Source: Calamus simplicifolius
Lineage: Eukaryota; Streptophyta; Magnoliopsida; Arecales; Arecaceae
Assembly (NCBI GenBank): GCA_900491605.1
Contig: UESW01005046.1
Location: 387,111 to 451,110 of the forward strand
Direction of reading: 5' to 3'
DNA: 64,000 nt
Under the pieces are notes generated by a model that did no database searches, was not told where the DNA came from, and saw nothing but the letters and a program-made list of their open reading frames with translations. How positions within the stretch are numbered: the first letter of the stretch is position 1; each line of letters begins with the position of its first letter. A program made the translations under genes and the position numbers. This document shows, piece by piece, positions 30,761 to 42,501 of the stretch.

Positions 30761-31019
30761 AGGGGGAGCAAAGCCCACTTCCGCCTTGCTACCATCTGTC
30801 GCCCAGCCCGCTGAACGCAGAGTCAGCAACAGCCTCTGAGTCACTCGATCCTAGGGAGTTGGGAAGAAGGGGAGAGCCGGCAGAGCACCTTCTAACCCTC
30901 CCCTTGGGTGATGACCCGGCAAGGACTGTTCAGCTGGGGGCATCGCTCCCGGAAGTACGTCATCAACTTCTTACTTTCCTGCGGCCAACACTGACGTTTT
31001 CGCATGGTCATCCTCAGAC

Positions 31020-31780
31020 ATGCCGGGCGTCCCTGAAGAAGTAATCACCCATCAACTTAACCTCAAGCCAGGGTGTCGGCCGGTCCGACAGAAAAAGAGA
31101 AACTTCGCTCCGGACAGACAGAAAGCTATCGACGAGGAGATCCGCAAGTTAATGGCTGCGGGCCATATTCGGGAGGTCCACTACCCGAATGGTTGGCTAA
31201 TGTGGTTAGTCCGCAAGGCCAATGGAAGCTGGAGAATGTGCGTAGATTTCACCGACCTCAACAAGGCATGCCCCAAAGACAGCTTTCCCCTGCCTCGAAT
31301 CGATCAACTGGTGGATGCTACATCCGGCCATGAGGTCCTTAGCTTCATGGATGCTTTCTCTGGATACAACCAGATCCGGATGAACCCGGAGGATGAAGAA
31401 GCTACCTCCTTCATAACCGAAAAGGGTCTGTATTGCTACAAGGTGATGCCTTTCGGGTTAAAGAATGCGGGGCTACTTACCAGAGGTTGATGAACAAGGT
31501 CTTTGAAGGACAGATAGGGCGTAACATGGAAGTGTACGTGGATGACATGCTGACAAAAAGCGTTCATGCCGGTGACCACATCGCGGACCTAGCAGAAACT
31601 TTTGACAGCCTTCGTCGGTATCAGATGAAGCTGAACCCTCGCAAGTGTGCATTCGGGGTAACAGCTGGGAAGTTTTTGGGTTTCATGGTGACCCGGAGGG
31701 GGATTGAAGCAAACCCAGACAAAGTCCAAGCCATCTTGGACATGAGGCCTCCGCCAATAAGAAGGAAGTACAACGCCTGA
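31020..31780 (+). pseudogene. Reverse transcriptase of the second Tat-type element, broken
   Basis: RT motifs are present: WRMCVDFTDLNKACPKD, SFMDAFSGYNQI, MPFGLKNAG and the YVDD active site (about 31535). Frames change near 31190 and 31470, and a TGA in one frame interrupts near 31488. The second segment ends at TGA 31778 just before the RNase H region. Confidence 0.85.
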
Positions 31781-32790
31781 CAGGAAGAGTAGCCGCCCTA
31801 AGCCGCTTCCTATCCAAGTCTGCTGAAAGGTGTTGCCTTTCTTCAAGGCGCTTCGCAGAATCAACGAGTTCGAATGGACCAAAGAATGCCAGGAGGCGTT
31901 CGAAGGGTTAAAGACATTCTTATCTACCCCGCCACTGCTAGCCAAGCCGACGGGCGGAGAAGAGCTCCTTCTATACCTTGCGGCCTCTCCTGAGGCTGTT
32001 AGCTCCGTGCTAGTCCGTATGGACACTGATGGCACACAAAGGCCAGTATACTATACGAGTAAGGTACTTCATGATGCAGAGACCCGATACTCAAACATGG
32101 AAAAAATCATCTTTGCATTGATCGTGTCTGCCCAGCGTCTGCGGCCATACTTCCAAGCCCACCCGATCGCAGTGATCACAGACCAGCCTCTGAAGACAGT
32201 TCTGGCTCGTCCAGATACTTCGGCCGGCTGGCAAGGTGGGCCTCAAGCTGGGGGAGTTCGATTATCTTTCCGCCCCGGTCGGCCATGAAGTCCAAGTCTT
32301 GGCAGATTTTTTGGTTGAATGTACTTGGGGAATGGAGCCACCTGAAGAACCTCCTACGGACACTCAACCCCCGAAGATGAGTTCTCCACGTGGATGGGGC
32401 ATCTAACTCTCAAGGGAGCGGAGCAGGCCTCATCTTGGCCAACTCGGATGGGGTTGTGACTGAATGTGCACTTCGCTTCCTCTTTCCAGCCACTAACAAT
32501 CAGGCGGAATATGAGGCTTTGTTATCCGGAGTAAGGTTGGCTCGGGAGCTTGGGGTGAAACGCCTTAGAGCTTTTACCGACTCCCAACTGGTTGCTGGCC
32601 AGATTACAAAGGAGTACGAGGCAAAGGATCCCATCATGGCCCGCTACTTAGACGCGGTGCACTCAATGTTTCCCCATTCACTCACTTCAGCGTCAGCTAC
32701 ATTCCTCGACAAGAGAATGCTAGAGCCGACGCCCTATCCCATCTCGCCGCCTCAGCTGATGGGATGTTGGGAAAGGCTTATGTGGAGCAC
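31781..32790 (+). pseudogene. RNase H region of the second Tat-type element, broken
   Basis: The RT-linked RNase H-like part (LLLYLAASPEAVSSVL, RPVYYTSKVLHDAETRY) is followed by a frameshift near 32225. The plant-type RNase HI domain (HVDGASNSQGSGAGL, NQAEYEALLSGV, FTDSQLVAG) lies at about 32385-32680. Sequence and order match the intact pol at 1-1010. Confidence 0.85.
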
Positions 32791-34079
32791 TTAGAAGCCC
32801 CAAGCATTGATGTACCAAGAGAAACTTTGCCAGTGGAGCAGGAGCCCTCCTGGATGGACGCCTATGTTCAATACTTTACTGAGGCATCCTCCCAGAAGAC
32901 CCTGCCGAAGCTAGGAAACTTAAAAGACGAGCCCCGAAGTTCTTCCTTATGGAGGGAAAGCTCTACCGAAGGTCATTCTCATACCCTATCCTCAGGTGTG
33001 TCGGTCCCACCGACGCCAATTATATTTTGCGAGAGATACACGAGGGGATATGCGGAAGCCATCTGGGGGGCAGGGCCCTTGCATATAAAGCTCTACGTCA
33101 AGGGTATTATTGGTTGACAATGAAAGAGGACGCATCTGAACTCGTTAAAAGATGTGACAGCTGCCAGCGTCATGCCAACGTCCAACATCAACCGGCGTCC
33201 CAGCTGACCCCTCTGGCTGCACCGTGGCCCTTCGCACAATGGGGCATGGACATCCTGGGACCTTTCCCTCCTGCCTCCGGACAACGTAAGTTCCTAGTTG
33301 TGGCCGTCGATCATTTTACTAAGTGGATCGAGGCGGAAGCTCTTGCTAAGATCACGGAAGCCAAAGTAAGGGCTTTCTTCTGGAAATCCGTGGTGTGCCG
33401 GTTCGGGTTACCACACACCCTGGTTACAGACAACGGCCGACAGTTTGATAACACGGCCTTCCGAGAATTCTGCGAGGGCCTGGGCATCCGTCACCGATTC
33501 ACCTCCGTAGGGCATCCCCAAACCAACGGCGCAGCTGAGGTGACCAATCGCATCATCCTCCAAGGGCTCGGGCTCGGCTAGATAGCTGTAAAGGGCGCTG
33601 GGTGGAAGAACTTTCCAGTGTGTTGTGGGCCTACCACACGACACCGCGAGCACCCACAGGGGAAACCCCTTTCAGCTTGGTCTTTGGGACCGAGGCGGTC
33701 ATCCCCGTAGAAATAGGAGCTCCTAGTCCCCGGACGGAATTATACCACGAAGAAAGCAACTCCAACCAGCTAAGGGCTGATCTGGATTTGGTGGAAGAAT
33801 TGCGAGATCAAGCGCATCTTCGTATGGCAGCGTTCCGTCAGCGAGTGGCCAACACTACAACTCTCGGGTGCGCCCAAGACATTCCGGCCAGGAGACCTGG
33901 TCCTACGAAGAGCTGAAGTATCAAAGCCAACGGAAGGGGGCAAGCTGGCACCAAAATGGGAAGGACCATACCGTGTCAAAGAGGTACTCCACCATGGGGC
34001 ATATAAAGTCGAAGAGCTAGACGGGAAGCTGCTCCCTCGAACTTGGAATGCCGACAATTTACGACGGTACTATCAATAG
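32791..34079 (+). pseudogene. Integrase of the second Tat-type element, broken
   Basis: The HHCC finger ends CDSCQRH (about 33160). The core has Asp in GMDILGPFPP (about 33247), Asp in TDNGRQFD (about 33426) and Glu in GAAEVTNR (about 33537), so all three catalytic residues survive. A frameshift near 33570 (TAG at 33579) and others near 32900 and 33860 break the frame. The terminal LRRYYQ and TAG at 34077 match the end of the first element's Pol. Confidence 0.87.
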
Positions 34080-34158
34080 AATTCTATCGTTATTAATTTG
34101 AATCTGTTTGATGCATGAATAATAGACATGTTCTTATTTTCGAATGAGTATGTTTAGC

Positions 34159-35010
34159 AAAGACCGGCGCCCAGCGTCGGCAGTCAAAGACCAACTCCGC
34201 GTTGGCACCTAAGACCGCGCGGCAGTCAAAGACCAACTCCGCGTTGGCACCTAAGACCGGCGCCCAGCGTCGGCACAAAGACCAACTCCGCGTTGGCACC
34301 TAAGACCGGCGGCCAGCGGCAGTCAAAGACCAACTCCGCGTTGGCACCTAAGACCGGCGCCCAGCGTCGGCAAGTCAAAGACCAACTCCGCGTTGGCACC
34401 TAAGACCGGCGCCCAGCGTCGGCAGTCAAAGACCAACTCCGCGTTGGCATCTAAGACCAGCGCAGTCCGGCAGTCAAAGACCAACTCCGCGTTGGCACCA
34501 GACCGCGCATCTGTTCGGCTCAAAGACCAACTCCGCGTTGGGAGCCCAGCGTCGGCAAAGACCAACTCCGCGTTGGCACCTAAGATCGGCGCCCAGGCAG
34601 TCAAAGACCAACTCCGCGTTGGCACCTAAAACCGGTGCCCAGCGTCGGCAGTCAAAGACCAACTCCGCGTTGGCACCTAAGACCGGCGCCCAGCGTCGGC
34701 AATCAAAGACCAACTCCGCGTTGGCACCTAAGACCGGCGTCCAGCGTCGTCAAAGACCAAATCCGTTGGCATCTAAGACCGGTGCCCAGCGTCGGCAATC
34801 AAAGACCAACTCCGCGTTGGCACCTAAGACCGGCGCCCAGCGTCGGCAAAAAGACCAACTCCGCGTTGGCACCTAAGACCGGCACCCAGCGTCGGCAGTC
34901 GAAGACCAACTCCGCGTTGGCACCTAAGACCGGCGCCCAGCGTCGGCAATAAAGACCAACTCCGCATTGGCACCTAAGACCGGCGCCCAGCATCGGCAAC
35001 AAAGACCAAC
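34159..35010 (+). repeat. Hairpin minisatellite of the second Tat-type element (about 48-bp units)
   Basis: About 17 units each hold two potential hairpins: CCAAC-TCCGC-GTTGG and CCGGCGC-CCA-GCGTCGG (one wobble). Several units are shortened between 34200 and 34620. The same unit occurs two to four times inside both LTRs of this element. Its place directly behind pol is the same as array 1 in the other element. Confidence 0.92.
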
Positions 35011-35342
35011 TACTGTACATAATCCTATCAATTGGCGGATCACAGCAGTTTGAACAAATGAAGTTAATCATAATCAAAGGGGTGAAAGAGATTGAAAGAT
35101 CATTGATAGTAAAGGTTACAAAATTGCCGACCCAGGTCAGGCACAACCAAACAAGGAGAAAAACAAAAGCCGTTAATGGCATCCGAAGGCCGGGCGTCAT
35201 CCTCAGGGACATCGTCAGGCTTCAGCCCCTCGATATCTTCCAGGTCGTAAAGCTCCTGGATTTTATTTTACAATCTTGGAAGCCGGCGTCATAAGCTAGC
35301 GCCGCTGACTCAGCTACCTCGTTATCGAAGGCTTCGGATTTC
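35011..35342. other. Spacer between minisatellite and antisense gene
   Basis: No gene or clear repeat was recognised. Confidence 0.5.
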
Positions 35343-37320
35343 TTATAATCTTCTATGGCATCGGCCCCTTCTTTTCGCCTCGATGGCCCTCCTCTGGGCC
35401 TCCGCCACTGTCGCCTCCAGATCGCAAGATGGCTTCCTTGGCCGCATTGTCTCAGCGGAGGCAGAACTCAGTTGAGTCTTTAAAACGCATACCTCCAGTT
35501 CTGCCGCCCCCAGCTTCTCCTCGGCCGCTCTTTGTTTTTCCTCTGCCACCTGAGCATTGTCCAGCTCATTGGCGGCACGGCGCTGAGCAACCTCCAGCGC
35601 ATATTCAGCCTTTTCGGCTCTAAGCCGAGTAGCCTCGATCTCACCCTTCAAGGTGGCCCGAGTGTCCTCTAGAGCCATTGCCGCCTTCTCTGCTTTGACT
35701 TGGAGGGAGTTCATCTCCTCCCGCGCTTGTTCAATGGCGGTGTCGCTCAGAGTCCAGAGGTTTTTAAGGGCGACGAGAGAATTCAAGGCCTGATAAATAT
35801 AAGTATCCAGATATAAAGAAAGAAAAGGAGGGGAAGAAAAAGGACAGTAAGGGCAAAAAACTCACCCAGAGATGCGCCACCGAGGCTTCACGAAAAAAGG
35901 AAACACATCCTTGACCTCGGAGGTATTCTTGCACCTCATCCACTGAGGCTTCCTCTATGACCCGTGTAGCCCAACGGCTGTGGTTTGCCTAGCAGCGACT
36001 GGAAGGAAGGATCGATGCCCCTCTTTTTCCTGGACGTCGGCCCTACAGAGGCTGATTCCGCCGCTGAGCCTGCCACCTCGGCTCATTCGCTGGCTGAGGC
36101 GCTTCGGCTGTCGCCCTCCAGGGGGCAGGGCAGCGACTGGAGTCGCCATTATTGCGGCCGAAGTTTTGTCCATCTCTTTGAACGTGGGAGACGGCGCCTC
36201 CCCCTCGGGAGATAAGTCTAGTAAAATAATTGGAGGAGCCGGAGCTGGAGACTCTCCCTCCGGTGGGTTCCGATCCGCCTCACCGGCTTCGGCCTTCGCC
36301 GCGTCTTCGTGACGGGTTTGTCGGCTTGAATTTGAGCCGTCTCGCCTATGCGCAAGGATTCCACCGTTTTTTCCCTCTGGGCCTCGGCCTCCTCAGCGTC
36401 GGCCCTTTTGGGGCCGCCCTTCTTCAAGACCTTAGCACGAAGGGGCTTCACGACTTTAGCCCCTCCGGTGTCGACCTCCTCAGCGTCGGTCTCCCTAGCG
36501 CCAGCCCTCCCAGTGTCGGCCCTCCGGGGAACTTTAGCGGCGGCCCTTCCTTCGGTAGGAGGCGCAGGCCCGACAGCCTTCCTCTTCTTGGCGGCCACCT
36601 GTTTAAGCTTATGCAGCGTCGGCGCCATCCTACACAATCAAAGGATAGTGTAAAAAAAAAAAAAAGAAGGAAAAAAGGGAAAAAGAAAAGCAGAGGAAAG
36701 AGAGGCGAGTAGTCTAATGCTCACCCCTCGCAGGAATTAGACCAGCACGGTGAAGATTCTCCTCGGCTAGAAGCTTATTACACCGAGGAATGTCGGCAGT
36801 CAGAAGCTGACCAAACGCCATCCGGTCCCGTGGAAGAATGGAGGGGTCCCTATTGGCGTCGATGTTGGGTATCCCCCAGCTTCCACGAACCCCGTTGATG
36901 TCCGCAAAGAAAAACTTGTCCTTCCACCCTTTAACAGAGGAAGGAAGGCACAGTTTAAGGATCCTATTGGACCTAGGAGTGAAGGACCACCAGCCTGACT
37001 GTTTGCGAAGGGTATAGAAGCTGCGAAATAGGGAGATGCTAGCCTCAATGCCCTGCAGGTGACATAGTACTAAAAAACCAATAATGGTTCGGATAGAGTT
37101 GGGAACTAGTTGGGAAGGGGTCAAGGAATACCGATCTAAAAGATTAAGAATGAAAGGATGGATCGGTAACCGGAGCCCGGCCTTAAAAAAGGCTCTGTAC
37201 AGAGCAACCCTTCCGGAAACGGGAAGAAGTTGCCCTGTCGTTAGGAGTAGGAAAGAACAGATGAAGGTCTGGAGGGAAACCGTACCTGGCCCTTAAGTTT
37301 GCTATGTCTTGAGCAGACAT
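35343..37320 (-). pseudogene. Antisense gene of the second Tat-type element
   Basis: Read on minus, ATG 37320 (MSAQDIANLRARYGFP) opens the gypsy-type transposon domain. After a frameshift near 37185 the domain continues to about 36725, with LRLPIHPF and SSVKGWKDKFFF matching the first element's SSIKGWKSRF. A GT-AG intron is likely at 36724-36630. A basic/Glu-rich exon follows (36629-36218), and a Glu/Ala coiled coil lies at about 35786-35343. Order and domain types match the antisense gene at 17908-20761, although sequence identity is low. Frames do not join cleanly, so the copy is decayed. Confidence 0.68.
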
Positions 37321-38001
37321 GGAGGACGCAGTCCCCTCGGGGGACTCCTTGGCAACCCTAGAAGGACCGGCAGCCACCGACCGGTTCCGGACAGAAGTCC
37401 ACCCGCCGGCCGAACGAATCCCGGCTAGGGGACGATCGACTGGTCGTGGCTCCGGTGAGTGGTTAGAGGAAGGGGTGGACCATTGGCTGGGCAGGGAATC
37501 GGAAGTCTGGGAAGGATGGTGGGAACCCCCCAAGACCCAGAAATGGAGCAAGAAGGAGAAGAAGCCATGAGAACTAACCTGAAAAGAAAAACTTGAGCCA
37601 AGAACAGAGCACGGAGAATGAACAGAGATGGAAACACTGGCGGACTCAAAAGAGGGCAACGGCGGAAGAAGTGGGGAAGATAGAAAGATAAGGGCTATTT
37701 GTCCTAAAGACGCCATCTCGAAACACCCCACAATCATCCGATCTGACCACGCGTCCACCTTCAGTTGGGAGGTGCTTCGACGACCTGCCAATACGATAAG
37801 CTCGAAAAGACCACCAATGGAAAGGGGGAGTTAACCTTATCGCAATGATACCAATCGCCTTTTTGTAGCACTGCCCGAGGGAAATCCTCCCTAATCCCAA
37901 CAAAGGCGAAATAATGGCGCGAAAACCGGCCACCCAGAGGATATTCACACCCCTTTCGTGGGTAAGTGAACGCTCACCCATCTCAGGGGCGGGGGGGCAT
38001 C
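37321..38001. other. Antisense-gene upstream region and polypurine tract
   Basis: There is no plus-strand gene. The minus-strand frame is open upstream of ATG 37320 to about 37791 but not recognisable. CAGGGGCGGGGGGGCA (about 37984-37999) is the polypurine tract just before the 3' LTR. Confidence 0.55.
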
Positions 38002-39059
38002 TGATACGGCTAGTCGTTTCCCCGGGTTAGTATTATCTTCTGCGCGATTTTCGAAAGCAATGATGTGACAACAAAACCCAAGGCCAGCGCCAGCCAATGA
38101 TTGACGACAAAACCCCAGGCCAGCGCCGGCCTCCAGCGTCGGCCTCCAGCGCCGGCCTTCAGCGTCGGCCTCCAGCGCCTGGCCTCCAGCGTTGGCCTCC
38201 AGCGCCGGCCTCCAGCGTCGGCCTCCAGTGCGGCCTCCAGCGACGGCCCCCAGCGTCGGCCTCCAGCGCCAACCTCCAGCGACGGCCCCCAGCGTCGGCC
38301 TCCAGCGCCAGCCTCCACCACCGATCTCCAGCGTCGGCCTCCAGTAACAGCATCAAAGACCGGTACCCAGCGTCGGAAATAAAGACCAACCTCGCGTTGG
38401 CACCTAAGACCGACGCCCAGCGTCGGCAATAAAGACCAACTCCGCGTTGGCACCAAAGATCGGATCCGCTCCGGCAGCCAAAGACCAGCTCTACGTTGGC
38501 ACCTAAAACCGGTGCCCAGCGTCGGCCTCTAATGCCGGCCCCTGCGTCGGACCTCAGCACCGACCTCCCGTGCTGAAACTCTGGCTCCGGCCCCTGGCGT
38601 CGGCCCGTAGTCTCCCACATACACAATGTAATTTCATATAGCCGACCCCGCAATCTGAGTACCTCGCTCACCAAAATCACGGGCAAGTGTTAGCCTGATA
38701 GGCAGTTACCACTATAAGCGGCCCTTATCCAGCAACCGTCCAACGACGTGCCGTTCGATGAAACATCACAACATGACGGATTCGACGGTTCCAACAGACC
38801 GAGGTAAACGGGATCCCCAACAGGTATAAAAAGAGGACCCGTGCTCCATGCAAGGGGACTCTCTCTGGAACTTCCTCTAGAACAATGCTACAAGAATCAT
38901 ATCTTTGTTCGACGACTCACTAACTTGGGCGTCGGAGGGTCCCCGCCGGAACCACCGGTCCGGGACTTTTTGCAGGCTCCAGGAGGAAGACGGCGGTCTC
39001 TCTGCTACACGGCGACCCTAGCCTGCCCGACGTTTACCACATGTGATTCGGCCGCAACA
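38002..39059 (+). repeat. 3' LTR of the second Tat-type element
   Basis: TGATACGGCTAG to GGCCGCAACA, 1058 bp against 1068 bp in the 5' LTR. There are numerous substitutions and indels, mostly in the CCAGCGYCGG minisatellite. TATAAAAA lies at 38825-38832. Confidence 0.93.
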
Positions 39060-39064
39060 CCATG
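39060..39064 (+). repeat. Target site duplication CCATG, right copy
   Basis: CCATG follows the 3' LTR and matches 27621-27625. The flanking sequences join as CATAC-CCATG-TAACAG at the empty site 42011-42025. Confidence 0.95.
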
Positions 39065-39413
39065 TAACAGAGAAGCCACGTATGCTCTATAAATTCAAGG
39101 AAGAGCAACCAGAGAACAAAAGGTCACGGAACTGTGTACAAGGAAAGCATCAAAAAAGCCTGATGAGCTTGAGATCGGCTTCAATTCAAGGAATCCCATT
39201 GGTCCTAAATCGCCATAGCCTAAGCAAAACCAGAAAGAAAACAGAAAAATACTTTGTTTACTTTTTTCGATGAATCCAGGTGATCTTGTGCTACCTCTAG
39301 ATCTCTGTGATGCAGGTGAGTGGGGCAAAATGAATGGAAGGCACCAGATCCTGAATGCTTTGAGAGAAAGAGAATGGGGGGTGCAAAAGAAAAGAAGAAG
39401 AAGAAGAAGAAAC

Positions 39414-40635
39414 CTGAACGAGCAAAAGCAATTCCTCTTCTTGAGAAGGGTCTAGTTTTGGCTCGGGATGAGGCAGTAGCTCGTCTTTTGATATCAACGG
39501 AGGGTGCTCCAAATAATCCACGTCCTCAAGGCTACAGTAGGTCGTTGCCTCGACGAACTAGACTCCATCACCGGTACATGACACCTGGAGCTCCCCCTGC
39601 TCCGACGCCGTGAGCCGGCCGGCGAGAGGGTAGTAGGGGACCAACGCCTTAGCCAGCGCCCGCTTTATGACCGCTGCCGCTTCATGGCCTTTCTTGAACA
39701 CATGCAGCGACTCGATGAGGGCCCGTTGCGTCGGGTATCGATCGAGCTATGAGAGGCGGAGGATGCCGGTGGGCAGGGGCGGATCCAGGATTTTTGTCCC
39801 AGGAGGCACAAGTATAAAAAAAGTTACACACAAACATACTTTGTATTAGAAGTCAAAAGTAAATAATACAAAAGCTAAACATTGTTCTCGATATTAAAAT
39901 TTGACTTACAACCAACCAAATGAACCAAACAATAACACCAGAAGAAAGAAACAACCAAAGCAGAGGAATCTCAGTGTAGAAGCCTCCAAACAGTTCAAAA
40001 GCCTAAACAAATTTCAATCTAACCCAATAAAAATCCAGAAGAAACGTAAAAAAATGATTGTAAATTGTAATCCAATAAAATCCAACAGAATCGGAACGTC
40101 CTACCTGAAACGAGATGATTTCAGCTCCTCCAAACTAACCGATCCTCGAATCGAAACAGGAGAAGACCAGTCGGAGGAGGTGAGGAACTGAGGAAGAGGA
40201 AGAGACCCCATTGCCAAGGGGGTCGGCCGCTGTTTCTTTGATTTGGTTTTCTTGCTTCAAAAGGTAAGAAGACGGAGAGACTCAGAGAGTGATTGTTATT
40301 TATAGGAAATTTCTCCGCTACGGTCCAAGCTGTCGTAATTTTCTATCTTGTTTCCGATTCCAGCATACCCTTCGATGCATGCAGCCGATGATGAGCCCTT
40401 TACTTTATGCCTTTCCTAAACGTCGCCTCGTTTCTGCTGCATCGCGGGTGAGCCTCGCGGCTCATGGCAATTTTGAAATAAGTAAAATATTATAAGGGTA
40501 TTTTTGTAATTTTGGCTGCAAATTTCAGGGGGCACGTGCCCCCCCTTGCCTCCGAATGGCTACGCCCATGCCGGTGGGAATGGGCTCGGAGGGGACGACA
40601 AGCTTTTGGGAGAGCCTCTTCACATAGATGGTCAT
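39414..40635 (-). pseudogene. BAHD acyltransferase exon 1, left copy, split by a hAT element
   Basis: The minus-strand ATG is at 40635. The exon encodes the N-terminal part of a BAHD family acyl-CoA transferase, with the conserved YYPLAGRL motif and an exon end in VQ at a GT donor (39414). An in-frame TAG shortly before the Leu-Asp pair interrupts it at the same codon as in the right copy. A hAT element (39774-40570) splits the exon. Exon 2 with the HXXXD and DFGWG motifs is not found. Confidence 0.8.
39774..40570. mobile_element. Non-autonomous hAT-type DNA transposon
   Basis: A 797-bp insertion with termini CAGGGGCGGATCC... and ...GGCTACGCCCATG (reverse CATGGGCGTAGCC), flanked by the 8-bp duplication CCGGTGGG at 39766-39773 and 40571-40578. 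An 8-bp duplication and CAGGGGCGG-type ends indicate hAT. No transposase ORF is present. The inverted paralogue at 44281-44288 holds a single CCCACGGG (one mismatch) and is the empty site. Confidence 0.88.
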
Positions 40636-40733
40636 GGTATGCCTTTGTTTTTGGGAAACAATACTGTGTTAATTTTCGGTGTGAGTGAAGAGGGACGGGT
40701 CAGGATCGAGAATTTATAGAGCCGATTGCTTTA

Positions 40734-41497
40734 GGGGGGCGTTTGGTAGGAGGTAATCTATCCAGATTATCAGTAATTTAAAAGGGGCCCATCGAATAAT
40801 CATGTTTGGTACGTATTTTGAATGGCAATCTATGTTGTAGGTAATCTGGATTACCACTTGAGTGGTAATCCACATTACCTCAAGGGGAGATGGCTATCCA
40901 CATTACCGGCTATATTGTAATCTAATAAGTTTTTTTTTGACAAAATTACCTCTGCCTCTTTTGTAAAAATAAAATTATCCCTTCCTTCAAACAATTAAAT
41001 TAATTAAAAAAAATTAAATTACAAAATTAAATTAAATTTTTTATTTTTTATTTAATTTTAAAAAAATAATTTTTAAATTTTTTAAATTAATTAAATTAAT
41101 TTTTAAATTTTATTTTAAATATTAAATTAATTAATTAAATTAATTTAAAATTTAATTTTAAAAAATTATTTTTAAATTAATTTTTAAATTAATTTTTTAA
41201 AATATTAAATTAAATTAATTAAATTAATTAAAAAATAATTACTTTTTTATTTTTCAATTAATTTAATTTTTTTTAATTTTTTAAATATATTTTAAAAAAT
41301 ATTTTTTTAATTTTTAAAATTAATTTTAAAAAATTTTTAAATTAATTTTTTAAATTAATTTTTTAAATTAATGTTTAAATTTTATTGTTTAAAATATTAA
41401 ATTAAATTAATTAAAAATTAAATTATTTTTATTTTAAAATTAATTTTATTTTTTATTTTTTGTAAATTAATTTTTTAAAATATTAAATTAAATTAAT
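40734..41497 (+). mobile_element. TIR DNA element, left part, cut by the assembly gap
   Basis: It starts GGGGGGCGTTTGGTAGG with repeated GGTAATCYGGATTACC palindromes, then becomes almost pure A/T from about 40985 to the Ns. It is the same element as 42502-44130. Confidence 0.65.
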
Positions 41498-41547
41498 NNN
41501 NNNNNNNNNNNNNNNNNNNNNNNNNNNNNNNNNNNNNNNNNNNNNNN
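41498..41547. other. Assembly gap of 50 N
   Basis: Exactly 50 N, the size often used for gaps of unknown length. The sequence after it restarts at a position homologous to about 27210, not where the preceding sequence ends. Confidence 0.99.
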
Positions 41548-41604
41548 CACTTAAAGACAAAAACTCAACCATTTTCTTATGATTTAAGCCTATTAAAACT
41601 CAAA

Positions 41605-42501
41605 CACTACAATAAATTCCTGCTTTTCCGACGCTAAAAATATCATTTGCCGATGCTTAAAAGCATCGAAATTATTCCCAATGCTTTTACACGCGTCGTT
41701 ACTCTGGAGTGGAGACATTATTTGGAAGCATCGGTATCCCGATGCTTTTACACGCGTCGTTACTCTGGGAGTGGAGACATTATTTAGAATCGGCAAAGCA
41801 GCGTTGGGACAAGTCGACGGATTTGTTTCACTCTGATCGATGCTTTAAAGCGTTGGCAATAATTATTTATTTTTTTTTTAAAAAAAGGTCCAGCCTCATC
41901 TTCTTCCCCGTGGTGCCCCCTCCCCCACGTTGCCGCCACTGCCATTCCACCCACTTAACAGATGCTCGCTGCATTAACAAGAAATAGTAGACATCAAAGA
42001 GGAAGAGCAGCATACCATGTAACAGAGAAGCCACGTATGCTCTATAAATTCAAGGAAGAGCAACCAGAGAACAAAAGGTCACGGAACTGTGTACAAGGAA
42101 AGCATCAAAAAAGCCTGATGAGCTTGAGATCGGCTTCAATTCAAGGAATCCCATTGGTCCTAAATCGCCATAGCCTAAGCAAAACCAGAAGAAAACAGAA
42201 AAATACTTTGTTTACTTTTTTCGATGAATCCAGGTGATCTTGTGCTACCTCTAGATCTCTGTGATGCAGGTGAGTGGGGCAAATGATGGAAGGCACCAGA
42301 TCCTGAATGCTTTGAGAGAAAGAGATGGGGGGGTGCAAAAGAAAAGAAGAAGAAGAAGAAACCCATTCCTCTTCTGGGAGAGCCTCTTCACATAGATGGT
42401 CATGGTACGCCTTTGTTTTTGGGAAACAATACTGTGTTAATTTTCGGTGTGAGTGAGGAGGGACGGGTCAGGATCGAGAATTTATAGAGCCGATTGCTTT
42501 A
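41605..42501 (+). repeat. Third, forward partial copy of the duplicated arm
   Basis: From CACTACAATAAATTCC (41605) it repeats the CACTA end, the uninterrupted CCATG site (42015), the BAHD intron region and the BAHD promoter side. The BAHD exon is deleted between about 42361 and 42372, joined at a CCTCTTCT microhomology. It could be an alternative haplotype placed behind a gap. Confidence 0.75.

Larger units (their letters stand above)
27626..39059 (+). mobile_element. Second Tat-type Ty3/gypsy element, decayed but full length
   Basis: An 11.4-kb element bounded by LTRs (27626-28693 and 38002-39059) with target duplication CCATG at 27621-27625 and 39060-39064. Two paralogous empty sites hold a single CCATG: 42015-42019 and, reversed, 44991-44995. 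Contents: primer site, gag, protease, RT, RNase H and integrase on plus; a hairpin minisatellite; an antisense gene; and a polypurine tract. Pol is broken by many frameshifts and the LTRs differ at many positions, so it is older than the copia element. Its layout copies the first Tat-type element. Confidence 0.94.

Noticed and set aside
34393..34952. Plus-strand ORFs rich in repeated KTGAQRRQ-type units
   Set aside because: Direct translation of the 48-bp minisatellite; no conserved start.
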